DNA of 5,921 nt from the NCBI GenBank assembly GCA_013695975.1, contig JACCZL010000951.1:1-5921 (forward strand). Reading direction: 5' to 3'. The notes beneath the pieces are model-generated. The model ran no database searches, had not been told where the DNA came from, and worked only from the letters and a program-made list of their open reading frames with translations. Source of the DNA: Chloroflexota bacterium (GTDB taxonomy: Bacteria > Chloroflexota > UBA6077 > JACCZL01). Positions 4,995-5,921 of this stretch are shown piece after piece. Each line of letters starts with the position of its first letter. The stretch's first letter is position 1. Position numbers and translations under genes: made by a program.

Positions 4995-5921
4995 GGTTTC
5001 CGTCTCGCTCGGCGATCCGCCGACAACGAGCGGATTGGCGGATGCTCCTCCTCGGCGACGTCCCTGACGTCGAGGAAGTACTCACCGTTTTCGCAGCGGA
5101 TCCGGGTCAGGCCCAGCCTGTCGCGGTCCAACAGATCCAAGCCCTGGCGCTGGCCCAGTCGGCGCAGGAGCACTCGCAGGGCGGCGTGGGCGGTCGGCAG
5201 CGGGTCCCGTCCATCGCCCTCGTGCTGGACGCGCTCCCCCACGTCGACCTGGGCGATGCCGCGCAAGCCTTCCCGAGCGTGTACGTCGAGCAGGAGTCCG
5301 ACCTCGACGCCACGTCCGCTGAAGAACGGCACCTGCTCGAGGACGTCCCTGCGTCCGGCCCGTTGCTCGGAGAGGGGCTGAATGATCCCCGCCAGCTCGG
5401 GAGCCAGCAAATTGAGCAGCGGCCGCACCGCGAGCTCGGTCACCCCGTCCCCGCCGATCGATTGGTCGGGCCGAGAATCTCCCGACCGACAGGAGAAGCC
5501 CAACACGTACGCCAGCCCGGGGCTACTCAGCAGCGGGCCGAGTACCCCATACACAAAGCGCGGGTGTGGGTTGCGGATCGACGGGTCCAGCCACACAATC
5601 AAGTCGCCTCGGAGCACCCGCAGACTCTTCCAGAGCGCCGTGCCGAACTCAGTCACACCCCGCTGCCGCCGCCGGCCTCGATCGATCGGATGCACTGTCA
5701 CTCCCAGCTCCGCGGCAGCCTCCCGAGTGCCGTCCGTCGAGCCCCGATCGAGCACCACGACTTCGTCGAGCAATGGATATTCCTGCTGGAGCAAGCCGTG
5801 GGTCGCCTTGAGCACACCTACGATCGTGCCTTCGGCGTTGTGGGCCGGGAGGCCGAGACTGATCGTCAGGCCGCGGCGGCGCTTCAGGTCGACCAACCGC
5901 CCGATGTCGGAGAACTCTCGG
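4991..5921 (-). CDS. Glucosyl-3-phosphoglycerate synthase-like glycosyltransferase (5' end beyond window)
   Basis: The minus strand is open from the window edge to TAG 4991..4993, giving 310 residues; the frame begins REFSDIGRLVDLKRRRGLTI, which resembles the family's SEFxDLxxLVxLKR start, so only a few residues are missing. The GT-A fold is seen as ISLGLPAHNAEGTI, DEVVVLDRGSTDGT, IVWLDPSIRNPHP, VTELAVRPLLNLLAPELAG, IIQPL, FFSGRGVEVGLLLD and GIAQVDVGERV. GpgS joins glucose from NDP-glucose to 3-phosphoglycerate on the way to glucosylglycerate or methylglucose lipopolysaccharide. Several key positions are altered: DxD reads DPS (codons 5587..5579), the metal-ligand His after GxR is Gln (5227..5225, with His one place later), GKGEALW reads TEFGTALW, FYRRP reads FSCRSG, and GEYA reads EQRA. 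It is therefore placed in the family by fold, but the reaction is uncertain, and no gene symbol is given. TTG at 5896 is an in-frame alternative start that would cut off family-like sequence. Confidence 0.8.
   Translation of the reverse strand, partial: REFSDIGRLVDLKRRRGLTISLGLPAHNAEGTIVGVLKATHGLLQQEYPLLDEVVVLDRGSTDGTREAAAELGVTVHPIDRGRRRQRGVTEFGTALWKSLRVLRGDLIVWLDPSIRNPHPRFVYGVLGPLLSSPGLAYVLGFSCRSGDSRPDQSIGGDGVTELAVRPLLNLLAPELAGIIQPLSEQRAGRRDVLEQVPFFSGRGVEVGLLLDVHAREGLRGIAQVDVGERVQHEGDGRDPLPTAHAALRVLLRRLGQRQGLDLLDRDRLGLTRIRCENGEYFLDVRDVAEEEHPPIRSLSADRRARRKP

Noticed and set aside
4505..5085. Minus-strand frames opposite the amidase end and crossing palindrome C
   Set aside because: They run through the repeat and the antisense of two recognised genes, and have no homology-like motifs.

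Overview
The window is a GC-rich (by eye about 65%) bacterial chromosome segment with compact, ordinary metabolic genes and no sign of phage, plasmid or CRISPR. The gene content (glucosyl-3-phosphoglycerate synthase-like protein, a MurA with Asp in place of the catalytic Cys, GTG starts) and the intergenic GTAGGGGC...GCCCCTAC palindromes fit a Chloroflexota lineage such as Thermomicrobia, or a related high-GC group. This is an inference from memory of such genomes, not a proven assignment.

Layout. At the left edge lies the 5' end of an MFS transporter (minus strand, runs off the window). It is followed by 425 bases without a convincing gene, which hold an intrinsic-terminator-like hairpin reading on the minus strand and a 69-bp palindrome (element A). 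Next come two minus-strand genes that may be co-transcribed: a MurA-family enolpyruvyl transferase (1088..2386) and, 66 bases downstream, a stand-alone CheY-like response regulator (641..1021). An 81-bp gap separates MurA from a divergent plus-strand YegS/DgkB-type lipid kinase (2468..3436). An amidase-signature hydrolase (3530..4927) follows on the same strand. The right end is a minus-strand GpgS-like glycosyltransferase (4991 to beyond 5921), convergent with the amidase.

Function. MurA makes a peptidoglycan precursor, the lipid kinase would phosphorylate a membrane lipid, and GpgS homologues make glucosyl-3-phosphoglycerate for glucosylglycerate or polymethylated polysaccharides. The loose theme is cell envelope and osmolyte metabolism, but the genes do not form one obvious pathway.

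The most notable signals are: (i) three intergenic palindromes sharing GTAGGGGC-type ends, whose outward ends supply the TAG stop codon of all three genes they abut; (ii) the GpgS homologue, which keeps the family scaffold but has changed the DxD motif, the distal metal-ligand His and the acceptor-loop motifs; (iii) a MurA with Asp at the fosfomycin-target position and a 16-residue insertion near its C-terminus.
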